Below are positions 28,254 through 36,339 of a DNA stretch of 64,000 bases, one piece after another. Below the pieces are notes generated by a model, which saw only the letters and a list, made by a program, of their open reading frames with translations, had not been told where the DNA came from and ran no database searches. The position numbers were made by a program, and so were the translations under genes. How positions within the stretch are numbered: the stretch's first letter is position 1; every line of letters starts with the position of its first letter. This DNA is from Clostridium_AD sp050717635 (lineage in GTDB: Bacteria > Bacillota > Clostridia > Clostridiales > Clostridiaceae). The stretch spans positions 62,001 to 126,000 of the forward strand of contig NZ_JBOITO010000013.1 of the NCBI RefSeq assembly GCF_050717635.1, given 5' to 3'.

Positions 28254-28366
28254 AAAGTGGATTTATCCGAAGGGCCTTGCATACGAACTCCAAACTAGAA
28301 AATCCATTAAGCAATTCTAATAGTTTTGTCGTTTCTTCTGCAAGTCACTTCAGATAAATTCACTTT
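28254..28366 (+). repeat. 113-bp palindromic repeat element after ligA
   Basis: A 28-bp left arm (28254-28281, beginning AAAGTGGATTTATCCGAAG) is matched by an inverted right arm (28339-28366) with four mismatches, one giving a G-U pair in RNA. Inside the loop, ACGAA...AAACTAGAA faces TTCTAATAGTTTTGTCGT, so nearly the whole element can fold back on itself. No reading frame fills it. It looks like a small mobile or repetitive palindromic element inserted 10 bp after the ligA stop. No target-site duplication is clear. Confidence 0.65.
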
Positions 28367-28453
28367 CGTTGTGGTAATGTGTAGTTCAAATAAACAAGGG
28401 ATATTCTATTTCAGTGAAAATAATTATAATGAAAATATTTAGGGAGATATAAG

Positions 28454-28486
28454 AAAAGAACATCGAGGTTAATCGATGTTCTTTTG
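28454..28486. terminator. Terminator between ligA region and the minus-strand small gene
   Basis: AAAAGAACATCGA (28454-28466), loop GGTTAA, TCGATGTTCTTTT (28473-28485). U-tract bases are present on both strands, so it can serve both the plus-strand ligA message and the minus-strand gene at 28513-28761. Confidence 0.85.
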
Positions 28487-28512
28487 TGCGTCTAAGGTAG
28501 ATGCTTTCTATG

Positions 28513-28761
28513 TTAGGATGCTGAAATTTCTTTTTCGTTTGGTATAAGAGTATCTTTTACTTTAACATCAGCTTTGTTACATTCGCTATTATCATGGTTT
28601 AAAGATAATTTAGATGTGTTATGTATAAGTTTTTCCATTAAATAATTTTTATATCTTAACTGGTCATATATTTTAATTAAAAGAATAAAACCCCATATTG
28701 CGGTAAACATAAAAGTTAACATGGTAAGTATAGCCATTATTTGAATAGTTATGATTAACAT
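28513..28761 (-). CDS. Small membrane protein of unknown function
   Basis: This 82-residue protein has a long N-terminal hydrophobic segment (about residues 2-29, IITIQIMAILTMLTFMFTAI...), then a basic stretch (DQLRYKNYLMEKLIH) and a polar tail. AGGGAGGT lies just before the ATG on the minus strand and a bidirectional terminator lies after it, so it is likely a real gene. I do not recognise a family. Confidence 0.6.
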   Translation of the reverse strand: MLIITIQIMAILTMLTFMFTAIWGFILLIKIYDQLRYKNYLMEKLIHNTSKLSLNHDNSECNKADVKVKDTLIPNEKEISAS

Positions 28762-28979
28762 AGAAATACCTCCCTTTACAACTTGTGATTACATAAATTA
28801 TGTAAATGAATAAGTATATTATAACATAATTAAAGTGCAAAAAGCTAACATAGTTAGGAGAATTCATTGCCAAATTCGCTTACTACCATAAATAATTGTG
28901 CTCTAATTTTTATTATGCTATTGATTATTTCATATATAACAAGTCAATACTTTGAGTAGTGGGAAAGTAGGAGATATAT

Positions 28980-30590
28980 ATGAAAAAAATATTATGTGGA
29001 ATGTTAGCATTTATGATGATGTTAACTAGTGGATGTGTTGAAAAGAAAGTTAAACCTTCAACTTCAAGAAAATACTTGGTTTATAATTTAGGAGAGTTGC
29101 CATCTGATTTGTCTATGGCAGATAATGATAATGCACGACAAAAGGATTTGTTATTAGCTTTATTTGAGGGATTAGTTCGAGAAGATAAATATGGAAAGAT
29201 AGTACCTGCTATGGCAGAATATTATATTTCAGAGGATAAAATAGGATATACCTTTAAATTAAGAGAAAATATTCATTATAGTGATGGCACCGTAATAAAA
29301 GCTAGAGATTTTGTAAAGTTTTTTCTCGATACACTATTAGAAAAAGATAATATTTACGCTAAAGAGTTGTATTGTATATTTGGAGCTAAGGATTTTAGTA
29401 TGGGGAAAGTAAATGTTGATGGAGTTGCTATTGCTGCAAAGGACGATTTCACCTTAGAGATAAGGCTAAATAGCCCTAATGATTATTTCTTAAATATTCT
29501 TAGTAATCCGGTTTTCACCTTAAGGGAAAATAATTTAAATTTAAAAAACTGGAAAGATAATTATGAAGAAATTAAATATAGTGGTCCATTTATCATAAAA
29601 GATGTAAATCAAGATGGGGAGATAACTTTACGTAAAAATGAAGATTATTGGAGAGCTAAACAGATTGTTAGTAATGAAATGCTCTTTACTTCCATAAAAG
29701 ATGAAGAGAAAGCCTTAGCAGACTTTGAAACTACTGAGATTACTTCTACATCAAAAATCGATGTATTTGTAAGTCCACCAATAAGTGAGGTGATTTCCCT
29801 TAGTATGGAAAATAAAACTGAAGTAATACCATCGCAGACTATGTATTATTTAACGTTTAATTTAAAAACTAAAAATGAAGCAGATGAAAAAGATATATTA
29901 GATTTGAATTTTAGAAATGCAATTAGCTCTACAATAGATAGGGAACTGATTATACAAACTGTATCAAAAGATTTAGCAGTTCCAGCTATAAACTACACGC
30001 AGTTTAGTGGGGGAGATGTAGATAACAGTAAATTAATTTTTAATGTGTTTGGAGATAGAGATAAAGGGAAAGAGTATTTAAAGAACAGTACTTTTGATAA
30101 AAAGAAATTAACTATCATTTATGAAAGTGAAAACTTTGATACTAAGATAAGTAAGGAAATAGCACAATATATTGATGATAATTTAGATATAGATGTAGTT
30201 TGTACTGGCTATGAAAAAGATGAGCTTGTAAAGGTAATTATGAGTGGCAATTATGATATAGTATTTTCAAAAATTGACGATGAGTATGGAGATGTTTATA
30301 AATTTTTTAGTAGATGGACATCAAATTCATCATATAATATTTATGGATATAATAATTTAGAATATGATAAAATTATTGAAAGTGCAATTATGGAGAATAA
30401 TAATAAGAATAAAATAGAGATGTATAAAGATGCACAACAAATATTAGCGAAAGATTTGCCATGCATACCCGTATATATTGGAAATACAATTATATGCAAA
30501 AAAGAAAATATTAAAGATATATATACCACTAAAAATGGGAATTTAGTATTTGATTATGCTTATAAAGAGGAAGGGACTACTGTTAAGTAA
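28980..30590 (+). CDS. Extracellular solute-binding lipoprotein, family 5 (peptide type)
   Basis: This 536-residue lipoprotein has signal peptide MKKILCGMLAFMMMLTSGC, so C19 would be lipidated. The body matches the OppA/DppA family: AMAEYYISEDKIGYTFKLRENIHYSDGTVIKARDFV and ITLRKNEDYWRA. Family members bind oligopeptides, nickel or other solutes for ABC uptake. No permease or ATPase genes are adjacent, so it is an orphan here. It is convergent with the minus-strand gene at 30610; only 19 bp separate them and I see no clear terminator there. Confidence 0.88.
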   Translation: MKKILCGMLAFMMMLTSGCVEKKVKPSTSRKYLVYNLGELPSDLSMADNDNARQKDLLLALFEGLVREDKYGKIVPAMAEYYISEDKIGYTFKLRENIHYSDGTVIKARDFVKFFLDTLLEKDNIYAKELYCIFGAKDFSMGKVNVDGVAIAAKDDFTLEIRLNSPNDYFLNILSNPVFTLRENNLNLKNWKDNYEEIKYSGPFIIKDVNQDGEITLRKNEDYWRAKQIVSNEMLFTSIKDEEKALADFETTEITSTSKIDVFVSPPISEVISLSMENKTEVIPSQTMYYLTFNLKTKNEADEKDILDLNFRNAISSTIDRELIIQTVSKDLAVPAINYTQFSGGDVDNSKLIFNVFGDRDKGKEYLKNSTFDKKKLTIIYESENFDTKISKEIAQYIDDNLDIDVVCTGYEKDELVKVIMSGNYDIVFSKIDDEYGDVYKFFSRWTSNSSYNIYGYNNLEYDKIIESAIMENNNKNKIEMYKDAQQILAKDLPCIPVYIGNTIICKKENIKDIYTTKNGNLVFDYAYKEEGTTVK

Positions 30591-30609
30591 TCCCTTAATA
30601 GAATTAATG

Positions 30610-31989
30610 TTATTTGTTTCGGAAAAATATTGTTAAAAAGAAAATAAACATATTTTTGCTACTATCAAAAGAGGATTTACTTTGCTTGAAGCTCTCCTTT
30701 TTTTTGTTGTATACAATATTTTTAATAAATATAGAAGCGAGTTCGTTATTTTCAGGGGCTGGTATACTAGGCATTCTGAAATCTTCATCTCCTATTAAAT
30801 CTTCTGATTTTAATGAAGAATTTCTGTAATGCTCTACATTATCTAAAGAAGGAACATCTGGCCAACTTAAAACCAAACCCGAATCTAAAATTTGGTTCTT
30901 GAAAATATCTTGAAGCATGGAAGAATTATCTTCCGGATTATTAAAATCAGAATATATCATTAGGCTGTACATGTATAGTAGTAGTTCATCACAGGTATAA
31001 GTTATTTCTTTATCATTACTTTCCTTTAGGATAATACCTTTATTATTTTCATATAATTTTGTAAGCTTTTCATATAAATCGTCACTAGTTTCTTTGAATT
31101 TATGAAAGTGAGTATTATTATACATAAGCATACAATTTATAAAAAGCATACAGGAATAATCCAATTTAGCGTTAATTATTATAGATGGTTTGGAATTGTA
31201 TTGTTCCATTATCAAATCCGAAAAATCTTTTAATAAATCTTCGCATTGTTTAAGGCCGGAGTACTTGTAAAAAACATTTAATGCCAGACATATTTTATTG
31301 AGTTCTTCAAAGGAGGAATTATAAATTTCTTCTTTATACTGAACAAACATATTTAAGATATCTAGAGCGAATTTTTTGTATTCTTCCTCTTGTTTGCTTT
31401 TATCATTACAAGAATATTTGTAGTAAGCTGACATCATAAATGCTTGATCAGAAAATTTGAATTTATTGTTTTTATCTTCAAAATTAAATTCTTGGTTTAG
31501 AGGATCTGTTAAATCTTTTTTATCAACAAACAGACCATCTTTGTTTCGAAAATAAGAAGCATAAAATTCTAATTGTTCTTTGCATAGTTTAAGGTAAGTA
31601 GAGCTTAGAGCATATATATTGTCGTCAATGTCTTTAAAGCTACTATAATAGTCTACCAGTTCTAATAGTGATAAGGTCATGAATGCATTACTATTAATTG
31701 TTATTTCTTTTTTTACCTTGTTTTCATTCCAAGTTAAGATACTTTCCTGAGATTTTAATTTAGCATCTGCTTTTCTGTAAACACATAAAAGTGGAGAATT
31801 TAAACTAATTGTGTTAATATCAATCTTAGAAAAGGATTTAGATTTTAAATCACGCGCTGGAATGTATATTCCACATTTTGATCCAAAAACTATATCTTTT
31901 AAAGATTCTTTTGATAAGTGGAAAAATTGATTTTTTATGTTTTTTTTGTTTAATGTATTAGTTCTTAAAAAAGGTCCTATAAATTTCAA
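30610..31989 (-). CDS. Hypothetical protein, mostly helical, 459 residues
   Basis: I do not recognise this protein. It starts with TTG at 31989 after GGTGGTGAT on the minus strand. It has no signal peptide. The middle (residues about 100-360) alternates helical stretches rich in Tyr, Leu and Lys with recurring patterns such as SLLELVDYY, FMMSAYYKY and CLALNVFYKY, reminiscent of alpha/alpha-barrel proteins. A near-C-terminal segment is LSWPDVPSLDNVEHYRNSS. The tail MFIFFLTIFFRNK is hydrophobic. It could be cytosolic or loosely membrane-attached. Confidence 0.75.
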   Translation of the reverse strand: MKFIGPFLRTNTLNKKNIKNQFFHLSKESLKDIVFGSKCGIYIPARDLKSKSFSKIDINTISLNSPLLCVYRKADAKLKSQESILTWNENKVKKEITINSNAFMTLSLLELVDYYSSFKDIDDNIYALSSTYLKLCKEQLEFYASYFRNKDGLFVDKKDLTDPLNQEFNFEDKNNKFKFSDQAFMMSAYYKYSCNDKSKQEEEYKKFALDILNMFVQYKEEIYNSSFEELNKICLALNVFYKYSGLKQCEDLLKDFSDLIMEQYNSKPSIIINAKLDYSCMLFINCMLMYNNTHFHKFKETSDDLYEKLTKLYENNKGIILKESNDKEITYTCDELLLYMYSLMIYSDFNNPEDNSSMLQDIFKNQILDSGLVLSWPDVPSLDNVEHYRNSSLKSEDLIGDEDFRMPSIPAPENNELASIFIKNIVYNKKKESFKQSKSSFDSSKNMFIFFLTIFFRNK

Positions 31990-32082
31990 AATATCACCAC
32001 CATATATTAGTCCTTATATAAATAATATGATTTGGTTTGTTAAAATGTGCTAGTTTTATTAAATTAGAGAGGAAGAATTTAA

Positions 32083-33057
32083 ATGGAAATTGGAAAACTT
32101 AATTGGGATGATTTAAAACAAATAATTGAGGTTAATAAAAGTGTTGTACGATCTGATGTAAGAATTAGAAGTGGAATAGGAGAAGACTGTAGTGTCATAA
32201 ATTTTGGTGAGTATGAATGTATCGTTTCTACAGACCCAATAACAGGCGCAGATATAAATATAGGTAAACTGGCAGTTAATATAAATTGTAATGACATAGC
32301 TTCTTGTGGAGTTGAGCCTGTGGGTATTTTAGTCACAATTCTAGTACCCCCAACTGCTACGCTTCAAGATATAAAAAATATAATGGCAGAAATAGATGAA
32401 GAGACCAAGAAACACAATGTGGAAATATTAGGTGGGCACACTGAGGTTACAGAGGCTGTTAATAGAATAGTAGTTTCCTGCACTGCCATAGGAAAAGGAA
32501 AGGCTGGACGTGCAGTAGCAACATCAGGAGCAAAGATTGGTGATGATATTGTTGTTACCAAATTACTCTGTATGGAAGGAACTTCAATTATAGTAAATGA
32601 CCATATCCATAAAGTGAAAGATGTTTTAACCCTTAAAGAGGTAAAAATAGCAAAAGAATATATTAATAGTATTAGTGTAATTAACGAAGGTCGTATAGCT
32701 GGAGAGCATGGAGTTAATGCAATGCATGATATAACAGAAGGGGGAGTGCTAGGAGCACTCTGGGAGGTAGCTGAGGCTAGTAATTTGGGATTTAAGGTAT
32801 ATAATCATAAAATGCCAATTAGCGATATAACTTATAAAATATGTGGGAAACTTCATATTGATCCTCTGAAATTTATATCATCGGGAAGTATGTTAATAAC
32901 AGTTGCTAGTGGTAAACAGTTAGTAGACAAATTAAATAGTAAAGGCATAAAGGCTACAATAATAGGAAATATCACTGGGGCTAGAGGTATACTAGTAACT
33001 GATGATACTGAAAGAGACGTTTTGCCACCTACTAGAGATGAATTATTTAGTATATAA
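32083..33057 (+). CDS. AIR synthase-related protein, HypE-like
   Basis: This 324-residue protein belongs to the PurM/HypE/SelD/ThiL ATP-binding superfamily: GIGEDCSVINFGEYECIVSTDPITGA (ATP-binding Asp in the first segment), NINCNDIASCGVEPVGILV and LGGHTEVTEAVNRIVVS. The usual HypE C-terminal PRIC tetrapeptide, which carries the cyano ligand, is absent; the end is DVLPPTRDELFSI. It is therefore a HypE-like paralogue rather than a hydrogenase maturase. It is followed after 36 bp by rdgB. AGAGAGGAAG precedes the ATG. Confidence 0.88.
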   Translation: MEIGKLNWDDLKQIIEVNKSVVRSDVRIRSGIGEDCSVINFGEYECIVSTDPITGADINIGKLAVNINCNDIASCGVEPVGILVTILVPPTATLQDIKNIMAEIDEETKKHNVEILGGHTEVTEAVNRIVVSCTAIGKGKAGRAVATSGAKIGDDIVVTKLLCMEGTSIIVNDHIHKVKDVLTLKEVKIAKEYINSISVINEGRIAGEHGVNAMHDITEGGVLGALWEVAEASNLGFKVYNHKMPISDITYKICGKLHIDPLKFISSGSMLITVASGKQLVDKLNSKGIKATIIGNITGARGILVTDDTERDVLPPTRDELFSI

Positions 33058-33093
33058 TTATTATATATAAAAGAGAGGTAAGGATAGATAATA

Positions 33094-33690
33094 ATGAAAA
33101 AAATAATAGTTGCTAGCAATAATGAACATAAAATTAAAGAGATAAAACAAATATTATCACAATTTCCTTTTGAGGTGTTATCTTTGAAAGAAGCTAATAT
33201 CAATATAGATGTAGAGGAAACCGGAACTACATTTATGGAAAATGCAGAAATAAAGGCTAATGAGATTTTTAAAATAGCTAATGGGGATATGGTGCTTGCA
33301 GATGATTCGGGATTATCAGTAGAACTTTTAAATGGAGCGCCAGGAATTTTTTCAGCAAGGTTTGCAGGAGAACATGGAAATACTAGCGAAAATAATAATA
33401 AATTACTATCTCTTTTAGATGGCACAAGAGAAGAAAAGCGAAAAGCTAAATTTATTTGTGCAATGGTACTTATAATAAATCAAAATCAAATAGTAAAAGT
33501 TCAAGGGGAAACTGAAGGGATAATAACAGCTGAGTTTAGAGGAGAAGAAGGATTTGGATATGATCCCTTATTCTTTGTAAAAGAAGTAAATAAAACTTTT
33601 GCTCAAATGAGCCCAGAAGAAAAAAATGTTATTAGTCACAGGGGAAGGGCACTTAGTAAATTAAAAAGTGAGATGGAAAGATTAATATAA
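33094..33690 (+). CDS. rdgB: XTP/dITP pyrophosphatase (HAM1/RdgB family)
   Basis: This 198-residue house-cleaning enzyme hydrolyses ITP, dITP and XTP to monophosphates. It shows the nucleotide-binding IIVASNNEHKIKEIKQIL, the metal-binding ADDSGLSVELLNGAPGIFSARFAG, the specificity loop GEEGFGYDPLFF and the end SHRGRAL. Length is usual. It is followed after 38 bp by a phosphodiesterase gene, a conserved pair in clostridia. Confidence 0.97.
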   Translation: MKKIIVASNNEHKIKEIKQILSQFPFEVLSLKEANINIDVEETGTTFMENAEIKANEIFKIANGDMVLADDSGLSVELLNGAPGIFSARFAGEHGNTSENNNKLLSLLDGTREEKRKAKFICAMVLIINQNQIVKVQGETEGIITAEFRGEEGFGYDPLFFVKEVNKTFAQMSPEEKNVISHRGRALSKLKSEMERLI

Positions 33691-33728
33691 GAAATGTAAT
33701 ATACTATTAAAGGACAAGGTGGTTTTAA

Positions 33729-34199
33729 ATGCGTATAGGTGTTATAAGTGATACACATAGGAATGCTAGCAGTATAGAGCTGCTAGGAGAGAAAATAAAG
33801 GCAGTGGACGTACTAATTCACTTAGGTGATAATGTAGATGACATATCAATTCTAAAGAGGTACTACAAGGGTAGAATAATTAATGTGAGAGGTAATTGTG
33901 ATTTTTGTACTAAAACACCATATGACCTGGTAGAAGATATCGGTGGGAAAAAGATTTTTTTAACTCATGGTCATAAATATAGTGTAAAAGAGAATTTGTG
34001 CAATTTAAGATATAAGGCATTAGAAACAGGATCTAGCATAGTTTTATATGGTCATACTCACATTGCAAAAATAGATTTTGAGGAGGGTATATGGTATATA
34101 AATCCTGGTAGTGTATCTGAGCCAAGAGATGGAGCTGGGAGTTTTGCTATTATTAATATTGATGGAGAGGTTATAAATCCAACTTTAATAAGATTTTAG
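33729..34199 (+). CDS. YfcE/MJ0936-family metallophosphoesterase
   Basis: This 156-residue calcineurin-like phosphodiesterase has all metal-binding motifs: GVISDTHRN, IHLGDNVDD, VRGNCD, FLTHGHKYS and LYGHTHIAK. Family members hydrolyse phosphodiesters in vitro; the natural substrate is not established. AAGGTGG precedes the ATG. It ends about 190 bp before the tRNA cluster. Confidence 0.93.
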   Translation: MRIGVISDTHRNASSIELLGEKIKAVDVLIHLGDNVDDISILKRYYKGRIINVRGNCDFCTKTPYDLVEDIGGKKIFLTHGHKYSVKENLCNLRYKALETGSSIVLYGHTHIAKIDFEEGIWYINPGSVSEPRDGAGSFAIINIDGEVINPTLIRF

Positions 34200-34261
34200 C
34201 ATAAGCTAATACCATGGGACAATTTATTGCAATATTCAACAGGAAAACTTTGAAAAAAGTA

Positions 34262-34290
34262 TTGACGTATTAGCATATATGGTGTAGAAT
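34262..34290 (+). promoter_or_regulatory. Promoter of the tRNA cluster
   Basis: TTGACG (34262-34267), 17-base spacer, TAGAAT (34285-34290), about 100 bp before the first tRNA. It is the best sigma-A match in this stretch and probably drives the whole array. Confidence 0.8.
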
Positions 34291-34388
34291 AATCCATGTC
34301 GTCACAAAAAAACATTCATTTTAAATCTTTGTGAGGTTAAAGGTAATTTAGAACATTAAACATTATAATATAAAGGTTTAATGGATAT

Positions 34389-34464
34389 CGGGGTGTAGCG
34401 CAGCTGGGAGCGCGCGTGGTTTGGGACCATGAGGTCGCAGGTTCAATCCCTGTCACCCCGACCA
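34389..34464 (+). tRNA. tRNA-Pro (TGG), copy 1
   Basis: Full cloverleaf; acceptor CGGGGTG/CACCCCG, anticodon loop TTTGGGA, encoded CCA. First gene of the duplicated block. Confidence 0.97.
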
Positions 34465-34478
34465 TTTTAAATTAATAT

Positions 34479-34552
34479 GCGGGTATAACTCAATGGTAGA
34501 GTGTTAGCCTTCCAAGCTAATTACGAGGGTTCGATTCCCTCTACCCGCTCCA
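34479..34552 (+). tRNA. tRNA-Gly (TCC), copy 1
   Basis: Acceptor GCGGGTA/TACCCGC, anticodon loop CTTCCAA, encoded CCA. Identical copies at 35395 and 36027. Confidence 0.97.
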
Positions 34553-34583
34553 AATATGCTTAGGCGTATTATAATGTACATAA

Positions 34584-34660
<77 letters not shown>

Positions 34661-34663
34661 TAT

Positions 34664-34740
34664 GGTGGGAGTAGTTCAGTTGGTAGAGCGCCAGATTGTG
34701 ATTCTGGTTGTCGTGGGTTCGAGCCCCATCTTTCACCCCA
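34664..34740 (+). tRNA. tRNA-His (GTG), copy 1
   Basis: Extra G at 34664 would be the G-1 of tRNA-His, facing C73. Anticodon loop TTGTGAT; acceptor GTGGGAG/CTTTCAC contains two G-T pairs; encoded CCA. Confidence 0.96.
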
Positions 34741-34748
34741 TTTAATGC

Positions 34749-34823
34749 TGGGATGTCGCCAAGCGGTAAGGCACCACACTTTGACTGTGGCATTCGTAGG
34801 TTCAAATCCTGCCTTCCCAGCCA
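34749..34823 (+). tRNA. tRNA-Gln (TTG), copy 1
   Basis: Starts with T as usual for tRNA-Gln; anticodon loop CTTTGAC; discriminator G; encoded CCA. One T-T mismatch in the acceptor stem. Confidence 0.96.
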
Positions 34824-34827
34824 ATAA

Positions 34828-34903
34828 GGTTTACTAGCTCAGTTGGTAGAGCACATGACTTTTAATCATGGTGTCCGGGGTTCGATTCCCCGGTAAGCCA
34901 CCA
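34828..34903 (+). tRNA. tRNA-Lys (TTT), copy 1
   Basis: Acceptor GGTTTAC/GTAAGCC, anticodon loop CTTTTAA, encoded CCA. Confidence 0.97.
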
Positions 34904-34918
34904 AAATAGTAATAACTG

Positions 34919-35002
34919 GCAGGTGTGGCGGAATGGCAGACGCACTAGACTTAGGATCTAGCGCCTCACGGTGTAAGGGTTCAAGTCCCTTCACCTGCAC
35001 CA
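34919..35002 (+). tRNA. tRNA-Leu (TAG), copy 1
   Basis: Class II tRNA with long variable arm (GCGCCTCACGGTGT region), anticodon loop CTTAGGA, acceptor GCAGGTG/CACCTGC, encoded CCA. Confidence 0.97.
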
Positions 35003-35030
35003 TTACTATTCATTATAAAGAAGGAAATAT

Positions 35031-35105
<75 letters not shown>

Positions 35106-35132
35106 AATATGCTTAGGCATATAAATATGTAA

Positions 35133-35209
<77 letters not shown>

Positions 35210-35213
35210 ATAT

Positions 35214-35289
35214 GCGTCACTAGCTCAGTTGGTAGAGCACCTGACTCTTAATCAGGGTGTCCAGGGTTCGATTCCCTGGTGTCGCACCA
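35214..35289 (+). tRNA. tRNA-Lys (CTT)
   Basis: Anticodon loop CTCTTAA; acceptor GCGTCAC/GTGTCGC with one T-T mismatch; encoded CCA. Single copy, between the duplicated blocks. Confidence 0.95.
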
Positions 35290-35304
35290 TTTTTTAAATA
35301 ATGT

Positions 35305-35380
35305 CGGGGTGTAGCGCAGCTGGGAGCGCGCGTGGTTTGGGACCATGAGGTCGCAGGTTCAATCCCTGTCACCCCGACCA
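35305..35380 (+). tRNA. tRNA-Pro (TGG), copy 2
   Basis: Identical to 34389-34464, 916 bp downstream. First gene of the second block. Confidence 0.97.
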
Positions 35381-35394
35381 TTTTAAATTAATAT

Positions 35395-35468
35395 GCGGGT
35401 ATAACTCAATGGTAGAGTGTTAGCCTTCCAAGCTAATTACGAGGGTTCGATTCCCTCTACCCGCTCCA
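35395..35468 (+). tRNA. tRNA-Gly (TCC), copy 2
   Basis: Identical to 34479-34552, 916 bp downstream, with the same spacers. Confidence 0.97.
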
Positions 35469-35499
35469 AATATGCTTAGGCGTATTATAATGTACATAA

Positions 35500-35576
<77 letters not shown>

Positions 35577-35579
35577 TAT

Positions 35580-35656
35580 GGTGGGAGTAGTTCAGTTGGT
35601 AGAGCGCCAGATTGTGATTCTGGTTGTCGTGGGTTCGAGCCCCATCTTTCACCCCA
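35580..35656 (+). tRNA. tRNA-His (GTG), copy 2
   Basis: Identical to 34664-34740, 916 bp downstream, including the encoded G-1. Confidence 0.96.
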
Positions 35657-35664
35657 TTTAATGC

Positions 35665-35739
35665 TGGGATGTCGCCAAGCGGTAAGGCACCACACTTTGA
35701 CTGTGGCATTCGTAGGTTCAAATCCTGCCTTCCCAGCCA
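35665..35739 (+). tRNA. tRNA-Gln (TTG), copy 2
   Basis: Identical to 34749-34823, 916 bp downstream, sharing the acceptor-stem mismatch. Confidence 0.96.
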
Positions 35740-35743
35740 ATAA

Positions 35744-35819
35744 GGTTTACTAGCTCAGTTGGTAGAGCACATGACTTTTAATCATGGTGTCCGGGGTTCG
35801 ATTCCCCGGTAAGCCACCA
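35744..35819 (+). tRNA. tRNA-Lys (TTT), copy 2
   Basis: Identical to 34828-34903, 916 bp downstream. Confidence 0.97.
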
Positions 35820-35834
35820 AAATAGTAATAATCG

Positions 35835-35918
35835 GCAGGTGTGGCGGAATGGCAGACGCACTAGACTTAGGATCTAGCGCCTCACGGTGTAAGGGTTCAA
35901 GTCCCTTCACCTGCACCA
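35835..35918 (+). tRNA. tRNA-Leu (TAG), copy 2
   Basis: Identical to 34919-35002, 916 bp downstream; the spacer just before it differs by two bases. Confidence 0.97.
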
Positions 35919-35946
35919 TTACTATTTATTATAAACAAGGGAATAT

Positions 35947-36021
<75 letters not shown>

Positions 36022-36026
36022 AACAT

Positions 36027-36100
36027 GCGGGTATAACTCAATGGTAGAGTGTTAGCCTTCCAAGCTAATTACGAGGGTTCGATTCCCTCTACCCGCTCCA
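36027..36100 (+). tRNA. tRNA-Gly (TCC), copy 3
   Basis: Third identical Gly-TCC gene, placed directly after Gly-GCC. A terminator follows at 36104-36138. Confidence 0.97.
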
Positions 36101-36103
36101 ATG

Positions 36104-36138
36104 AAAGTCTTTAGTATTTATACTAAAGACTTTTTATA
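36104..36138 (+). terminator. Terminator of the main tRNA array
   Basis: AAAGTCTTTAGTA (36104-36116), loop TTTA, TACTAAAGACTTT, then a T run. Confidence 0.93.
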
Positions 36139-36147
36139 AATTATTTT

Positions 36148-36224
36148 GCGCCCATAGCTCAGCTGGATAGAGTGGCAGACTTCGAATCTGTAGGCCGTGG
36201 GTTCGACTCCCTCTGGGCGCACCA
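36148..36224 (+). tRNA. tRNA-Arg (TCG)
   Basis: Acceptor GCGCCCA/TGGGCGC, anticodon loop CTTCGAA, encoded CCA. It is separated from the main array by a terminator and has its own terminator. Confidence 0.96.
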
Positions 36225-36226
36225 TG

Positions 36227-36266
36227 AAAGCCATACAAACATTATGTTTGTATGGCTTTTATTTTT
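36227..36266 (+). terminator. Terminator after tRNA-Arg (TCG)
   Basis: AAAGCCATACAAAC (36227-36240), loop ATTAT, GTTTGTATGGCTTT, then TATTTTT. Confidence 0.93.
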
Positions 36267-36339
36267 GACTTGCAAAGAGTCTTGTAGCATTTTCACAGAA
36301 AATAATTAAATTATTTGTTTTTATTATATATTATAAATG

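Noticed and set aside
32853..33425. 190-codon minus-strand frame spanning the HypE-like and rdgB genes
   Set aside because: It overlaps two well-supported plus-strand genes and crosses their boundary; low-complexity shadow translation.
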